Assembly: GCA_034401795.1 (NCBI GenBank)
Contig: CM067369.1
Span: 89,190,381-89,254,380 of the forward strand
Length of the DNA stretch: 64,000 nucleotides
From: Chaetoderma sp. LZ-2023a
Taxonomy: Eukaryota; Mollusca; Caudofoveata; Chaetodermatida; Chaetodermatidae
Direction of reading: 5' to 3'
Both the position numbers and the translations under genes were made by a program. The notes under the pieces were generated by a model, which saw only the letters and a list, made by a program, of their open reading frames with translations, did not search any database and was not told the origin of the DNA. Below are positions 41,258 through 52,418 of this stretch, in pieces; within the stretch, counting starts at the first letter, position 1, and every line of letters starts with the position of its first letter.

Positions 41258-41700
41258 TTAAAAATTAGCACTTTTTGCCAAGGATTTTCTACATTGGCGT
41301 CTGGATTTTTGGTGCATGCAACACTTTTTGGGTATAAGTTCCAGGTAAAAATTGGACTCTGGGTCCAACCTTGAATTGCCCTAGCTGGTGTAAGGCGCTG
41401 AACTCAGCGTAGTCTCTTAGTTGTTGTGCTAGTCCGAATTTCTGTCAGTTTGCTTAATACTTAGGTTACTAATATGCGAGTACGTTGTTCAGATAAAGTG
41501 TACATTGAGATATAATGTATCTGTGATTTGAGTAGTGTAGTAAGCCAGGTGTTGATAAATGTAGCTGTGATTTGAGTAGTGTAGTAAGCCACGTGTTGAG
41601 CTTTGGGCTCCACGAGGAATCTTTAATTTTGCTGTTTAGCATGTAAGGATTCTTAATTCGAGTGCTCGCGTACTATATCATATTTGGTTTATGGTTAGAA
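41258..41700 (+). mobile_element. Possible solo or 5' LTR with primer-binding-like site
   Basis: A stretch beginning TGTTATGTTAA has a TATA-like GGGTATAAG at ~41328 and leads to TTGGCAGCAATGAGGACC at ~41703. The last sequence resembles primer-binding sites of marine-invertebrate Gypsy-type elements (TGGCAGC...). A ~48-bp direct repeat lies at ~41518-41605. No second LTR, protease or RT was found in the window, so this is tentative. Confidence 0.25.
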
Positions 41701-42338
41701 ATTGGCAGCAATGAGGACCGGCATTTCCACCGATTGACGACTTCATAAGCCACCGTGGCTTACTTCTAAAGAACAGGAGCTGATGTAAGTGTATAGTGTA
41801 AGTCTTAGGGCTTAGTTAATAATATTCCCACTATCTAATTAACCACTTACTTGATTAAATTCTAGAGTTCCTGTTTTTCTTAAAAATTAAGGACATGTCC
41901 TCCAGTAGTTGATATTATTCTGACTTCTGGATTTCTGAAACTACCCATTTGAGTCTGTAGCCATTTAGATACCCGATTCCCCAAATTGTCTGTCCAGGTG
42001 ACCATGATATTAGGTAAATCCAGTGCACTCCATGTTTGAGATCTCATAGTGGTAATAGTTGCTATTTCATATCACATATCATTCCTCTCGGCTACCCCTA
42101 GCAACCACTGTCGATACTTGTACAATTTCTGATTTACTGTCTTGACGATGTGTAAAACTTGTTTCAAAGCCAGAAAATCATGAAATTGTAAACATAGCTT
42201 CGCCAGAACCAAATAAAACTGCTAGTTCTTTTTACAGACGAGAGCAAATTTTCATTAAAATTGGTATCTGCCAATTTCTATTTCATATAAGTCGACATTT
42301 GACCAGTTATAATTTAACTGTGGCTTTGTACTTGTAAC
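41701..42338. other. Non-coding leader-like region
   Basis: Nothing recognised. If 41258-41700 is an LTR, this would be the untranslated leader. Confidence 0.3.
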
Positions 42339-42775
42339 CGTAATTCAGTATAAATGATCAGTTAACATTCAGTTCCCTTAGCAGTTAATAACTTGGGAAC
42401 CTATTGACATTACAACTGTTTCACGGCTTATATCATTTAATTGAATCTTTGTAACCTTAATTCAGTATAAATGATCAGTTAACATTCAGTTCCCTTAGCA
42501 GTTAATAACTTGGGAACCTATTGACATTACAACTGTTTCACGGCTTATATCACTTAATTGAATCATTGTAACCTATATTCAGTATAAATGATCAGTTAAC
42601 AGTCAGTTCCCTTAGCTGTTAATAACTTGGGAACCTATTGACATTACAACTGTTTCACGGCTTATATCATTTAATTGAATCAATGTAAGTTTAATTAGAC
42701 ACAAATGATTGGATAATTGTCTTAGCAGTTATAATACTTGGAAACTATTCATACTTACTACTGTTTACCAGCATA
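42339..42775 (+). repeat. 117-bp tandem repeat, three copies plus a diverged fourth
   Basis: Units start near 42344, 42461 and 42578 (period exactly 117), marked by TTCAGTATAAATGATCAGTT and TTAATAACTTGGGAACC. They differ at only a few positions. A fourth unit to ~42775 is diverged and shortened. The array ends ~580 bp upstream of the ATG at 43357. Confidence 0.9.
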
Positions 42776-43356
42776 ATGGCATCCATTTAATTTTAAGTTA
42801 TTGAGTTATGAAATAGAGCTTTTGTCAAACGCATTTCTTCCGTAGCAACAGAGCATACATTATAGCAGCTATTGAATTTCATTCACACTTACCGTAGGTG
42901 TTAAACACTGAGCTATGCTATGGTCAGGTCTTTATTAATTGCATTTCTACCTTGTCAGTGAATAATCCAAACTTGTATTTAATTATTCTTTGTGAAAGGA
43001 AATTATTACGCCCTCACTACTGTGAATTGCCACTTCACTTTGGCTTTAATTTCCTGAAGCAATTTATGGCCTGTTCTTAATATTACAGTGTTACTATCAC
43101 TGATCGTACCTTAAGTTCAGATCAGCAACTCGTTAAATAGTAGTTTTTCTACACTGTTTGGATTCCTAGGATCCATAATACAACTGTGGTAATCCAAGGT
43201 AAAATCACTTAATGATTAATTATCTGGCTTTAAGATAGAATCTTGTATTCCATACAGTCTAGAATTGGCATTTGTTAATAGGCAAGATCCTGTCTTAGGC
43301 CACATAAGTTATCACACATAGGCATTCTAAAATAGACATTGTAGAGTAGATCCAAA
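42776..43356. other. Non-coding upstream of ORF 43357
   Basis: No ORF or clear promoter box was found. It ends with a good Kozak context, CAAAATGG, at the following ATG. Confidence 0.35.
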
Positions 43357-44232
43357 ATGGCGGAATATTCGCTAACAAACACTGTCCCCAGTGCATTCGA
43401 GCACCTTAGTGATGATGCATTTGCGCATCCTAGTACACACACCCCATTAGGCATTGAGATGCGATCTCAACACAGCATCTCAGAATCACATGTGACCTTT
43501 CAAGATGGAGTCACTATATACGCTAAGGATCACTTTGAAGATGGGTATGACACTGATTACAGCAATGACGGCTGGAGTACTAATGAGGAAGATGCAAATT
43601 CAAATATTGGTTCTTTGGAAGGTTTCCAGGATAGTCACACTAGTGGAGCTATTTTTCCTTCCAGTGATTTTTCTGTTCCTCCTTGTGGAAATGTGTCTAC
43701 CCCTCTGGTTGACACTCTTTCTCAGGTTGCTTCAGGACAGCAGCCGGCCCTCTCTTTTATGGACACTGCGGTGGCGAACCACTGTGAGTCTTCTGGTTAT
43801 CCAGAGCCTCCTGGTGGTCCCTCTCCCCAGTCTCCTGTAGTGAGCGTGAGTGAGTTATACAAGATGAGGGAACGTGTGGATGAGTTAATTAACCAACTGT
43901 GTGATAGTCACGCGGAGAATACGGTTCCGAAGCCAGATCTGGGCTTGAATACAAATTTTCGTTTTCATTTACAGGATCGCCCTGTACCGCGCCTTCAAAC
44001 AGCTTTTACGCGAGAGAAGCAATCTTTGAATCTGCATTCAGAGAATGTAGAACCAAAGAATGCTTCTCAAATAACGGCTATGCGACCAGCACCCGGTTTT
44101 TCTCAATTAAATCGACCCCAGATTCAAACTCTGAACCACCACCAAAACTCGCTACAATATATTGGTTATTTGGTGCCCTACTGGTTAAAGCTGTTTCCTG
44201 TGCCTTTTTTGCTTTTTCTGCTGCTATTCTAA
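43357..44232 (+). CDS. Unrecognised 291-codon ORF, possibly Gag/ORF1-like
   Basis: The start CCAAAATGGCG is a strong Kozak context. The product is acidic and Ser/Thr-rich in its first half (DGYDTDYSNDGWSTNEEDAN), Pro-rich in the middle (PEPPGGPSPQSP), and has a short helical stretch SELYKMRERVDELINQL at ~165-182. The last ~45 residues, ending in a hydrophobic run, come from sequence that reads better on the opposite strand (44078-44320), so the natural C-terminus is probably lost to an insertion near 44090. I do not recognise the family. Length, position behind a repeat-bearing leader and lack of introns suggest a retroelement Gag or ORF1, but a host exon is not excluded. Confidence 0.45.
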   Translation: MAEYSLTNTVPSAFEHLSDDAFAHPSTHTPLGIEMRSQHSISESHVTFQDGVTIYAKDHFEDGYDTDYSNDGWSTNEEDANSNIGSLEGFQDSHTSGAIFPSSDFSVPPCGNVSTPLVDTLSQVASGQQPALSFMDTAVANHCESSGYPEPPGGPSPQSPVVSVSELYKMRERVDELINQLCDSHAENTVPKPDLGLNTNFRFHLQDRPVPRLQTAFTREKQSLNLHSENVEPKNASQITAMRPAPGFSQLNRPQIQTLNHHQNSLQYIGYLVPYWLKLFPVPFLLFLLLF

Positions 44233-44320
44233 TATGGTCGCAGCTTCTACACAGAAATAGGTCACATTGGCGATTTTCAGCAGATGGGTGTGATTTATTA
44301 CAGTCTTCACATGCAGTCAT
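44078..44320 (-). pseudogene. Cys-rich zinc-binding fragment
   Basis: From ATG 44320 the frame reads TACEDCNKSHPSAENRQCDL, then FLCRSCDHIRIAAEK: a C-x2-C...C...C-x2-C-H arrangement followed by a helix. Modules like this start ORF1 of some LINEs. It overlaps the end of the ORF on the plus strand and is short, so it is listed as a probable retroelement fragment. Confidence 0.35.
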
Positions 44321-44880
44321 TTTTAATGTGCTGTAGACATCACAAACAGGATAGGGCACAGAAAGGCATACGTGTTAGTAGGTAATTTGGTAGTGTTAGG
44401 CCTTGGTCCCTGCAGCTACTCAGGGGAAAAGTTTGAAAGGTGAGAGCCATATGAGAGACATTACATAGAACATGGAAATAGTGTTAGACAGGTTGACAGT
44501 ATTAGACAGATTGGGGAGGGGGAAACAAGTGCAAACTAACCCTTGAAGACAATACATTTGAATTTGAACTTACTCTATTTGATATTCTATGGGGTTTTCT
44601 AACATAGAAATTTTTTTCTTTTTTTTTTAATGATCAATTCCTTAATTTTTGGCAATTTCCCTTTATTATTGGAATTACATTTGACTATGGTAAAGTTTAA
44701 ATGCAGTGAAAATTGGTCCCAGTGTGACTTCAGAATAAAAGTACAATTATATTAGTTTTATCTAATTATGCCTGCTGGATATATGTTGTAGCATTACAAT
44801 TATTATATTTAATTTTCAATATATTGCTTAGCTAAATAAACAATCATATTTTTATCAAAGGTTCAATTATCCTTCCATAG
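44321..44880. other. Non-coding
   Basis: AT-rich with a T run near 44611-44628. Nothing recognised. Confidence 0.4.
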
Positions 44881-45660
44881 TTACATACTCCTCTTCTGCC
44901 TGTTAGGCTTTATAGCCTGTAGCAGGTCTTCATTCTCTTATTGGGTGTTTTGTACTTCTTTGACATTGTATTGGGTGCGGATGGGCATCATTGGAAAATT
45001 AGCCGAGTAGATGCTTTCTGAATAAAGCCGATCTAGTCGTCTTTTGAAGCCGTTCATGGTTGGAGCTGTCACGACGGCATCTGGGAGGCTGTTCCAGTGG
45101 TTAACGACGTGTAATGTATGCTGAAGAACTGTTTACGTAAGTTGGAGTGGAAGCGTTGTTTCTGCAGTTTATAGTTGCTGGCCCTGATTCGCTCTTCAGT
45201 GTCTGCTGGGAAGATGATATCATGGTCAATGTTATACATACCGTGAGTGTACTTCTAAACCTTGATTGTCACCTTTGAGGCGCCGATACACCAGACTTGG
45301 CAGCTTGAGTGCTTGCAGTCTTGCCTCATAGGGTTGAGGCACTGTTTTGGTTGCACTGCGTTGTACATTCTCCAGCAGTTGAACATCCTTTTTGTACAGT
45401 GGTGACCACACAAAATTTCCATATTCCAGATGGGGACACACACAGCTTTTGAACAAAGGACTAGCGTCTTGGGGTCGAGGTTGTCAAAAGATCTTCTGAT
45501 CATCCCGACTAGTCTGCTTGCTTTGTTTGTGGTGATTTCTGCATGTTTGTCGAATTTGAGACTGCTGTCCACATACACTCCCAGGTCTTTTTCACAGGTT
45601 GTCATCCCTTGTGTTGCAGTCTAGCTGCCATCTTTCATATATTGGAGGAGGTTATTCGCT
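44881..45660 (-). mobile_element. LINE 3' fragment (CR1/L2-like RT C-terminus), frameshifted
   Basis: Conserved blocks of the region after the RT domain appear in order on the minus strand: CEKDLGVYVDSSLKFDKHAE (~45600), HLEYGNFVWSPLYKKDVQLL (~45430, other frame), LQALKLPSLVYRRLKGD and, near 45100, a stretch reading VVNHWNSLPDAVVTAPTMN. At least two frame changes are needed, so it is dead. The 5' part (catalytic RT) is missing, as is usual for LINE copies. Confidence 0.8.
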
Positions 45661-45800
45661 TTGCCTAGGTGCATGGAAGATTCAAGGTTATTTATTTCAT
45701 GCTTAATATATAATATACATACATCACAATTGGGCAGTCCATCAAAGGCAGAGCCTATGAATCGATGGACCACCTACACACAAAACAAGACATTATAATA
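45661..45800 (-). mobile_element. LINE 3' tail
   Basis: On the minus strand: GGCTCTGCCTTTGATGGACT, then TGAAATAAATAACCTTGAATC. The same style of tail (a GGC..CTGCCTT word, then ATAAATAATCTTGAATC) occurs at 55060-55160, so this is the end of a related LINE placed head-to-tail with the fragment at 44.9-45.7 kb. Confidence 0.5.
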
Positions 45801-47640
45801 TATAGAGTGATCATGGCGATAGTTTATACAAACATTCATAATGTAATAGCACCTGTACAGGCCTAAACACAGAAAACAGGACGTCACATCTATTTTTTTT
45901 ACCATATTGTCATGATTGTTATACATGAAGTGTATTCTACATATAAAGGATCTTCATACAATTTTGTATTTAGATTCCAACTGGGATTTTTATTTCATTG
46001 AACGGATTAAGCAAAATATTTAGTTACAGATCAGCCAATTGTTAGGTTAGTGTACGGTTTGAATGGCTATATCCTTATTCTCACGAAAAGTGTTAACACG
46101 TTTATTTCTGTTATTTAATTTTCTTGCTTTCTTTGTATTGCCTTACTTATTAAAATGCTGTAGACATCACTAAGAGAGTTGAGCTACACAGAGAGACTGT
46201 ATATATAGATATGGAAACAGGTAGAGGAATGCTAACATAAAACATTCCGGAATCTGAACTACTTAATATTTTAAAATAATTTTACAAATATCAGACACAA
46301 TCCAGGAGCAGAACATAAAGGCATGTATGCCTCCGTTCTGACATCTACTTAACTTAACTTAGACCTTGAAAACATTATAGATAATTTTATTTAGTGTTTT
46401 AACCAGATTTCGTGGCAAACCGAAAGCCCATAGTAAACCTATGGGTGGGCTTAGAATCAAGATATAGCCATTTGAATTAATTTATGGTACGGATTAACCA
46501 AATTTACAGTACCGAATGACTGGTATTCCAAACACTCTGTCACCGAGCAATAACGAAAACTGGTGATCTAACTATGTTTACTTGTTTCTGCTGTGCATAC
46601 CTATGCCAGACCAAAACCATTCTCAACCTCCTATCTCTACTTTGTTCAGTGAAGATTCCATTTAACGGTTGAAGATGCGAATACGGATATTCATACAGAT
46701 AGTTTAGTTGTTTACTTCCACTGCTTCCTCTTGTTCCGAATGTTCCTCCTGGAGCATCGCGTAGCTGTGTGGCTCAGGATTCAAGATTAGATTCTAGATT
46801 ATTTATTTATTTATTTACTTATGTTGTTTCTGACCGCAGGATTATGCCTTAATAAGCTACCTCGGAGTTACGGCGTCGCAAAGAATTATGGGTAATGTCA
46901 AAGGTCAAAGCACATAAACAAATCTCTCGAGTCTGACAGCTCTGCGGTTATGAATGCTACGCCACGAATTTTCCTCCTCATCCATGCGTGTTTTATGGTG
47001 TTCTTATGTGTGAACTTCTTAGGGGCAGCTTGATATGGAATCATGTCAAGATATTTATGCAGCAGAATTAGAAAATCAAATAATATTTACGCAACTGGAG
47101 GCGGAAAACAACGCGGTCAAGCGCATTCGCCCCGGTGCCAATTCGGCCCATTTTTCGCTGTTCCGATTAGAAGTGGATTCACACTAGTGTATTTTGCATA
47201 AATTCAATAAATAAATGTAGTTATTATATGTATTTTAGAAGTACAATTACAATATGCTTATTTTTAAGTCTATGTAATGTCAGCGATTACGTGAGACTGA
47301 CGGCGTAGGCCTACACACGTACACCAGCTTCATAGTTAGGCCTATATAGTTAGTGTGTATGGTACTACGCATACTTGGGTTTTACAATTTCATTGTTGTA
47401 ATATTCCCAATTTAACACTATATAATTCTCTAGTCTCCTAAAGGCACTATTAGGCTACCTAATGTAATCATTCAATGTAATAGGTGCGCGTAGATTGCGC
47501 TATTCATTGATAAAGGAATTATCCCAAACAGAGTATAATTATTTTTATCATATTATCCATAAATAAACATCAGTCAAACAAACCACTCAGGCCGGAAGCC
47601 AGGGCAGGACCGGTGCACTATGTAATATTACCCCCAATCA
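45801..47640. other. Non-coding with LINE-tail scraps
   Basis: No gene. Positions 46780-46830 (minus strand) carry a LINE-like tail, (AAAT)n then CTTGAATCC. Positions 46851-46922 contain GTCAAAGGTCAAAGCACATAAAC, repeated in inverted orientation at 49951-50023. The remainder shows nothing recognisable. Confidence 0.4.
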
Positions 47641-48535
47641 GGCAGCCATGGCAGGGCAAGCAATCAGGCAGCCAAGGGAGGGCAGGTAGGCAATCAGGCA
47701 GCCAGGGGAGGGCAGGCAGGCAGCCAGGGTATGGCAGGCAGGCAGCCAGGGTATGGCAGGCAGGCATCAGGCAGCCAGGGAGGGCAGGCAGACATGGCAG
47801 GTAATCAGACAGCCAGATCAGAGCAGGCAGGCAGGCATCAATGGCATGGCATGGCAGTTAGTTGGTCGGTTGACCAGCCAATTGGTCAATCGTCCTGCCA
47901 CTCACTCACTCACTCACTCACTCACTCACTCACTCACTCACTCACTCACTCACTCACTCACTCACTCACACTCACTCACTCACTCACTCACTCACTCACT
48001 CACTCACTCACTCACTCACTCACTCACTCACCCACACAATTTATCAGTCACTCACTCGTGAGTGAGTGAGTCGGTGGGTCCGTCGATGAGTCAGTAAGTT
48101 GGTCAGTTCGCCAGTCAGTGAGTGAGTCAGCGAGCCAGTGAGCGAGCCAGCCAGTGAGCGAGTCAGTGAGTGAGTGAGCGAGCCAGCCAGCCAGCCAGTG
48201 AGTGAGTGAGTGAGTGAGTGAGTGAGTGAGTGAGTGAGTGAGTGAGTGAGTGAGTGAGTGAGTGAGTGAGTGAGTGAGTGGGTGGGTGGGTGGGTGAGTG
48301 AGTGAGTTGGTCAGTCGGTGAGTGGATGGGTGGGGTCGGTCTGTTGGTCAGGTCGGATCGGGTCGGTCTGTGAGTTGGTCGCTCTCTGAGTCTGTCGGTC
48401 TCTGAGTCGGTCGGTCTCTGAGTCGGTCGGTCTCTGAGTCAGTCGGTCTCTGAGTCGGTCGGTCTTTGAGTCGGTCGGTCTGTGAGTCGGTCGGTCTGTG
48501 AGTCAGTCGGTCGGCGGGCCAGCCAGTCATGTACT
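47641..48535. repeat. Compound satellite block
   Basis: Four arrays lie in series. 47641-47830 has GGCAGGCAGCCAGGG-type units. 47880-48058 is (CACT)n. 48059-48330 is mostly (GAGT)n with interspersed GCCA units. 48340-48530 has GTCGGTCTCTGAGTCG-type units. The (CACT)n and (GAGT)n arrays are complementary and meet at CACTCGTGAGTG (48053-48064), forming a large potential hairpin. ORFs through the block are repeat translations. Confidence 0.95.
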
Positions 48536-49888
48536 CTATTGGTTAGTCGATCACTCACTCATGCATTTAGGCTACTTGGTAGCCCAAACCGCCCCATACA
48601 CGACGCCACTGCAATTGTACGTATATATACCTAATTGATTGGCCGAACGATCGCATGGCTGGCTGTAATTGAATGGAATTGAATCCAACTATTGATTGAT
48701 TCATTTCTTTATTCTTTAATCATTGATTGACTGAATAATTATTCTGATTGCTCTAGAGTGGCTGACTTGTTGATCCTTTGGTTGCTAGATTGTTTAGGTA
48801 CATGGGTGATCAGTAATCGCATTGGTCTGACAAATTATTTGATTGACAGTGTGGCAGGAGACAGTGTCGGGAGGGTGTGAGTTAGATCTTCCCAATGGAA
48901 ATCTTTGAAGATTAAGCTCGATCTGAGAATCCTTCTAATACTTTAATTGTAGAGTTTAGACATAGGGTTGCTCTTAAAATAAAATTAAAACAATACACCA
49001 CAACATAGCATAATTCACCCTAATTTTGTTTACAAATTTGGATTTTTCAAACCAAAAAAATCACGGGATTGCCATTGTTGGAGGGGGGTATAGTCTGTGT
49101 GGGGTGGGTGGGTATCACAAACGTAAATTAAAAAAATAAAATACTTGTTTTCAGAACCGTACAAGTTCGTTTATTGGATTTAACACAGACACCATACAAG
49201 GACAAGTTGGCTTTTAAATTTTCGAGATGCTTGCCATATACATAGGCGTAGGGGAGGGGTGGGGGTGCTAGCAACCCTTCAGATTTTTTTCTCTCAGTGT
49301 ATTCTCCGTAGCGCCCATTAGGTTTTGGTCATATAGTTTAGCGCCATCAACCCCCCCCCCCCCCCCCCACCCACCACGTCAAAGTACGTTCCTACACACC
49401 TATGAATGTAGGCGCTATATATGATATGTGATATAAATTTCCAAAAGGTTATAGCAGCCAACTGCTATTGGGGGGAAATGGGTTCAAACATACAGCCAAA
49501 CATGAGGTTTTTTAAAAAGATTTAATAACAAATATTTACGTTCTTGACACCCCGGCCGTGGCTATTTGGGGGGGGGGGGTGTGTGTCACGCGCTAACCGC
49601 CGAGGCTGCTAATTATATATAGATACAAAATAATAGTTACAAACTGTTGATTTTGTAGGGTTTAATCAATATGGGTATGAAATAAAAAAAATTTATATAA
49701 TACCCGGCGACAGTCGCTGGAATTAAACATAGCAGTACTACATATTATATAGGCTAACTATATAGGGCATATACGAAAATAGGGTATTTCGTGCGATTCG
49801 TGTTAGCCATATGAAATTTCTTTTATAAACACGCAGTGATTATTACGTAAGAATATTATCTTTATGAATCGAGATGTTTGTAAAAAGT
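48536..49888. other. Non-coding, homopolymer-rich
   Basis: A C run lies at ~49351-49368 and a G run at ~49568-49579. No gene. Near 48606-48860 the sequence has loose ATTGATTG-type repeats. Confidence 0.4.
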
Positions 49889-50310
49889 TTATTTAGCTGA
49901 AAACGCCGTAAAAGCTATGTGATTATTACTAAGCGAAGGCACGCAAAGTGGTTTGTTTATGTGCTTTGACCTTTGACCTGACGTTTGCTGCACATGCGCA
50001 TTCGGAACTCCGAGATAGCTTATGGTCAGATCTTCTTCATCATGATACTGTGCACTTTCACTTCCGGTTTCTATCGGCGCTGTATAGTCATATACCAATG
50101 GCTTATATTTCCAGTATTTGTCTAGACGGGCCTTGAAGGTATTTACCGACGAAGCTTCTACAACATACTACGGTAATTTATTCTAGACTTTGGGCACACG
50201 GACTGGAAAACAGTTTCTGCGGACTTCTAGTTTTGCTCTCAACTGGAAAATCTTCTTATTATGTCCCCTGTTAGTGTTGGGAATTGGTACTATTTTTGTG
50301 ATCGATGATT
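49889..50310 (-). mobile_element. LINE 3' fragment (RT C-terminus)
   Basis: The minus strand encodes FQLRAKLEVRRNCFPVRVPK, then VVEASSVNTFKARLDKYW, typical of the end of L2/CR1-like RT proteins. The frame then runs to a stop at 49889. One stop or indel lies near 50172. It is 5'-truncated. Confidence 0.7.
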
Positions 50311-51126
50311 GTTTTTATACACTAACCAATGATCAATTAATGACTGATGATAACAGGTTTTCATTTTTTACCCATTTTGAATGCAGTAATTATAGCATGT
50401 TCAAGGATAATTACCCCTTCAAATCAAGTCGCAGGTATGACAGATTCTTAATAATTTAAGAAATAATCTGTTGGGTATTTTGAAGCTGATTTGAATGAAA
50501 GCTGTTGCTGCCATAGGCCGCAACGGCTCCCAGTCGGGCAAGTTTCAAAATATTTAACATGTTATTAGTATGGTTGCTTTGAAATTAACATACTATTTCA
50601 GTGCTGAAGGAATTAATGTCTTAGACACCAAACATCACACATATGCGTCTGTGAAAGCTAAACTTCTACTTTGGAGTTTGTATGTGTGTGTTAGAATCGA
50701 TCTGTATGCATGGTGTAATCTGCTGGTATACTATGAACCCTGAATTAACAGAACCCCAACCATGACAGCAGTTCTCAATCAAGCTAGTATTAATGTTTTT
50801 CCTTTATCTGTGTCTTCCTAAAAACTTAACAATATTCTTCATGACTGCATTCCAATTGCTAGTTTATGCCTGACCTGTTGATGCCACCAAATACCTTTAA
50901 TAACTCACCCACAATTCTTATTTATTGCTATTTGACACTTTACCCATCCCACCCAGTGTATCCACTGGCTAGATGGTGTTATATACAATTAAATCACGAT
51001 AATGACCAATATTACAGCCAAATAGAGAAATCTATTCAGTCCTCCAAATGACCCCAATAACCTCCCTCTCTTCAGTTGTTCCCTTGCCTTATTTCCTCCC
51101 TGTCCATATTCCCACTAACCTGACCC
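50311..51126. other. Non-coding, upstream of LINE
   Basis: The ~60-bp repeat shared with 40.1 kb lies at 50497-50560. The last few hundred bases are probably the 5' untranslated region of the LINE that follows. Confidence 0.4.
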
Positions 51127-52418
51127 ATGCCCGCTAAATTCCCTTGCTCATCCTGGAGGAAACCTGTTAAGAATAATCAGAGAGCACTACTATGTGACTT
51201 ATGTAGCACATGGATTCATCTAAGTTGCTCCAAATTAACAACATCTGACTACCGCAACCTCGAAGCTGACGACACCAGCTGGTGGTGTACCAACTGCAAC
51301 AAGTCACTTTTCCCGTACAATCATTACAATGGCAATACAGACTTCACACTGGCTGTTCTAAATCCATACTATAACCCTACTACCACAGGCTACTGATGAC
51401 AAAAAACCCACTCTAAACCCATTCAATTTAATCCTATCCCAATTTAACCATGCTGACACCAGAAATGATCCCAATATATCTGCACCAACCTGTGAATACA
51501 TCCTCCCAAAAACATTCAATGATAACCTACTAGGAAACAAAGAACACATGGCCTTCTCACTTCTATTTATCAACATGCAATCTCTCATGGGGAACATCGA
51601 CAAGTTACACCATTTCCTAGATATGAGTGCACATGAATTTGGAATTATTGGAATTACAGAGACATTTATACATGTATGCAAATTCACCTACTAACCGTAT
51701 CAATATAAAGAACTACACATTTGTTGAAAAGCACAAAACCATGGGCAGGGGAGGTGGTGTAGGCATGTATGTTAAAGAAAATGTCCAATTCATTGAGCGA
51801 GATGACCTTTCTAATATTGAAGAACATATTCAAACAATGTTTATCGAAATTCAAACACCGAAAGGAAAAAACAAAATTGTAGGTACAATTTATAAATCAC
51901 CTAAAGGCGATAAGGAACGTCTTATTGAACTATTAGGAAAAACTTTGGCAACTATTCAAAAGGAAAACAAAACTGTCTACCTCATGGGTGGCTACAATAT
52001 TGACCTGATGAGACAAACTTGCTTTCATCCACAACACTTTATAAACTTACTAAATGCTCATTCATTCTACCCAACCATTACAAAACCGACTAGAATAGGT
52101 GATGTTTCGGCCACAATTATTGATAATATATTCAGCAATAACATTAACTTCAGTAATAAATCGGAGGTAGGAATTCTCGTTACTGACACATCAGACCACC
52201 TACCAATTTTTCTTCTCGAAAGACAGCTGACCTGCACAAAGCCATTCAAATATGAAAAAATTAAATGCAGAGAAATAAATCAGGTCAATATTGAACAATT
52301 TAAAAAACACATGTCTGAGGTGGATTGGCATGAGTCACAGACATACGGTGCTGCGAAAATGCCTACACCAAGTTCCACGAAATTTGCACGCACATCTTCG
52401 AAAACAGCTTTCCCATGA
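51127..52418 (+). pseudogene. LINE PHD finger and EEP endonuclease part
   Basis: The ATG at 51127 starts a PHD-like finger (PVKNNQRALLCDLCSTWIHL, then SWWCTNCNKS) that ends in a stop at 51394. A shifted frame from ~51410 contains LLFINMQSLMGNIDKLHHFL and IIGITETF, the start of an exonuclease-endonuclease-phosphatase domain. From ~51640 the endonuclease continues with GRGGGVGMYVKE, GTIYKSP, YLMGGYNIDL and TDTSDHLPIF (the catalytic Asp-His near the end). GGYNID replaces the usual GDFN/GDYN, so the Asp of that motif is changed to Gly. It is an inactive relic of the enzyme that nicks target DNA. Confidence 0.75.

Noticed and set aside
47613..48530. ORFs of repeated SLTH and related units
   Set aside because: These are translations of simple satellites; stop-free frames are expected from the repeat unit.
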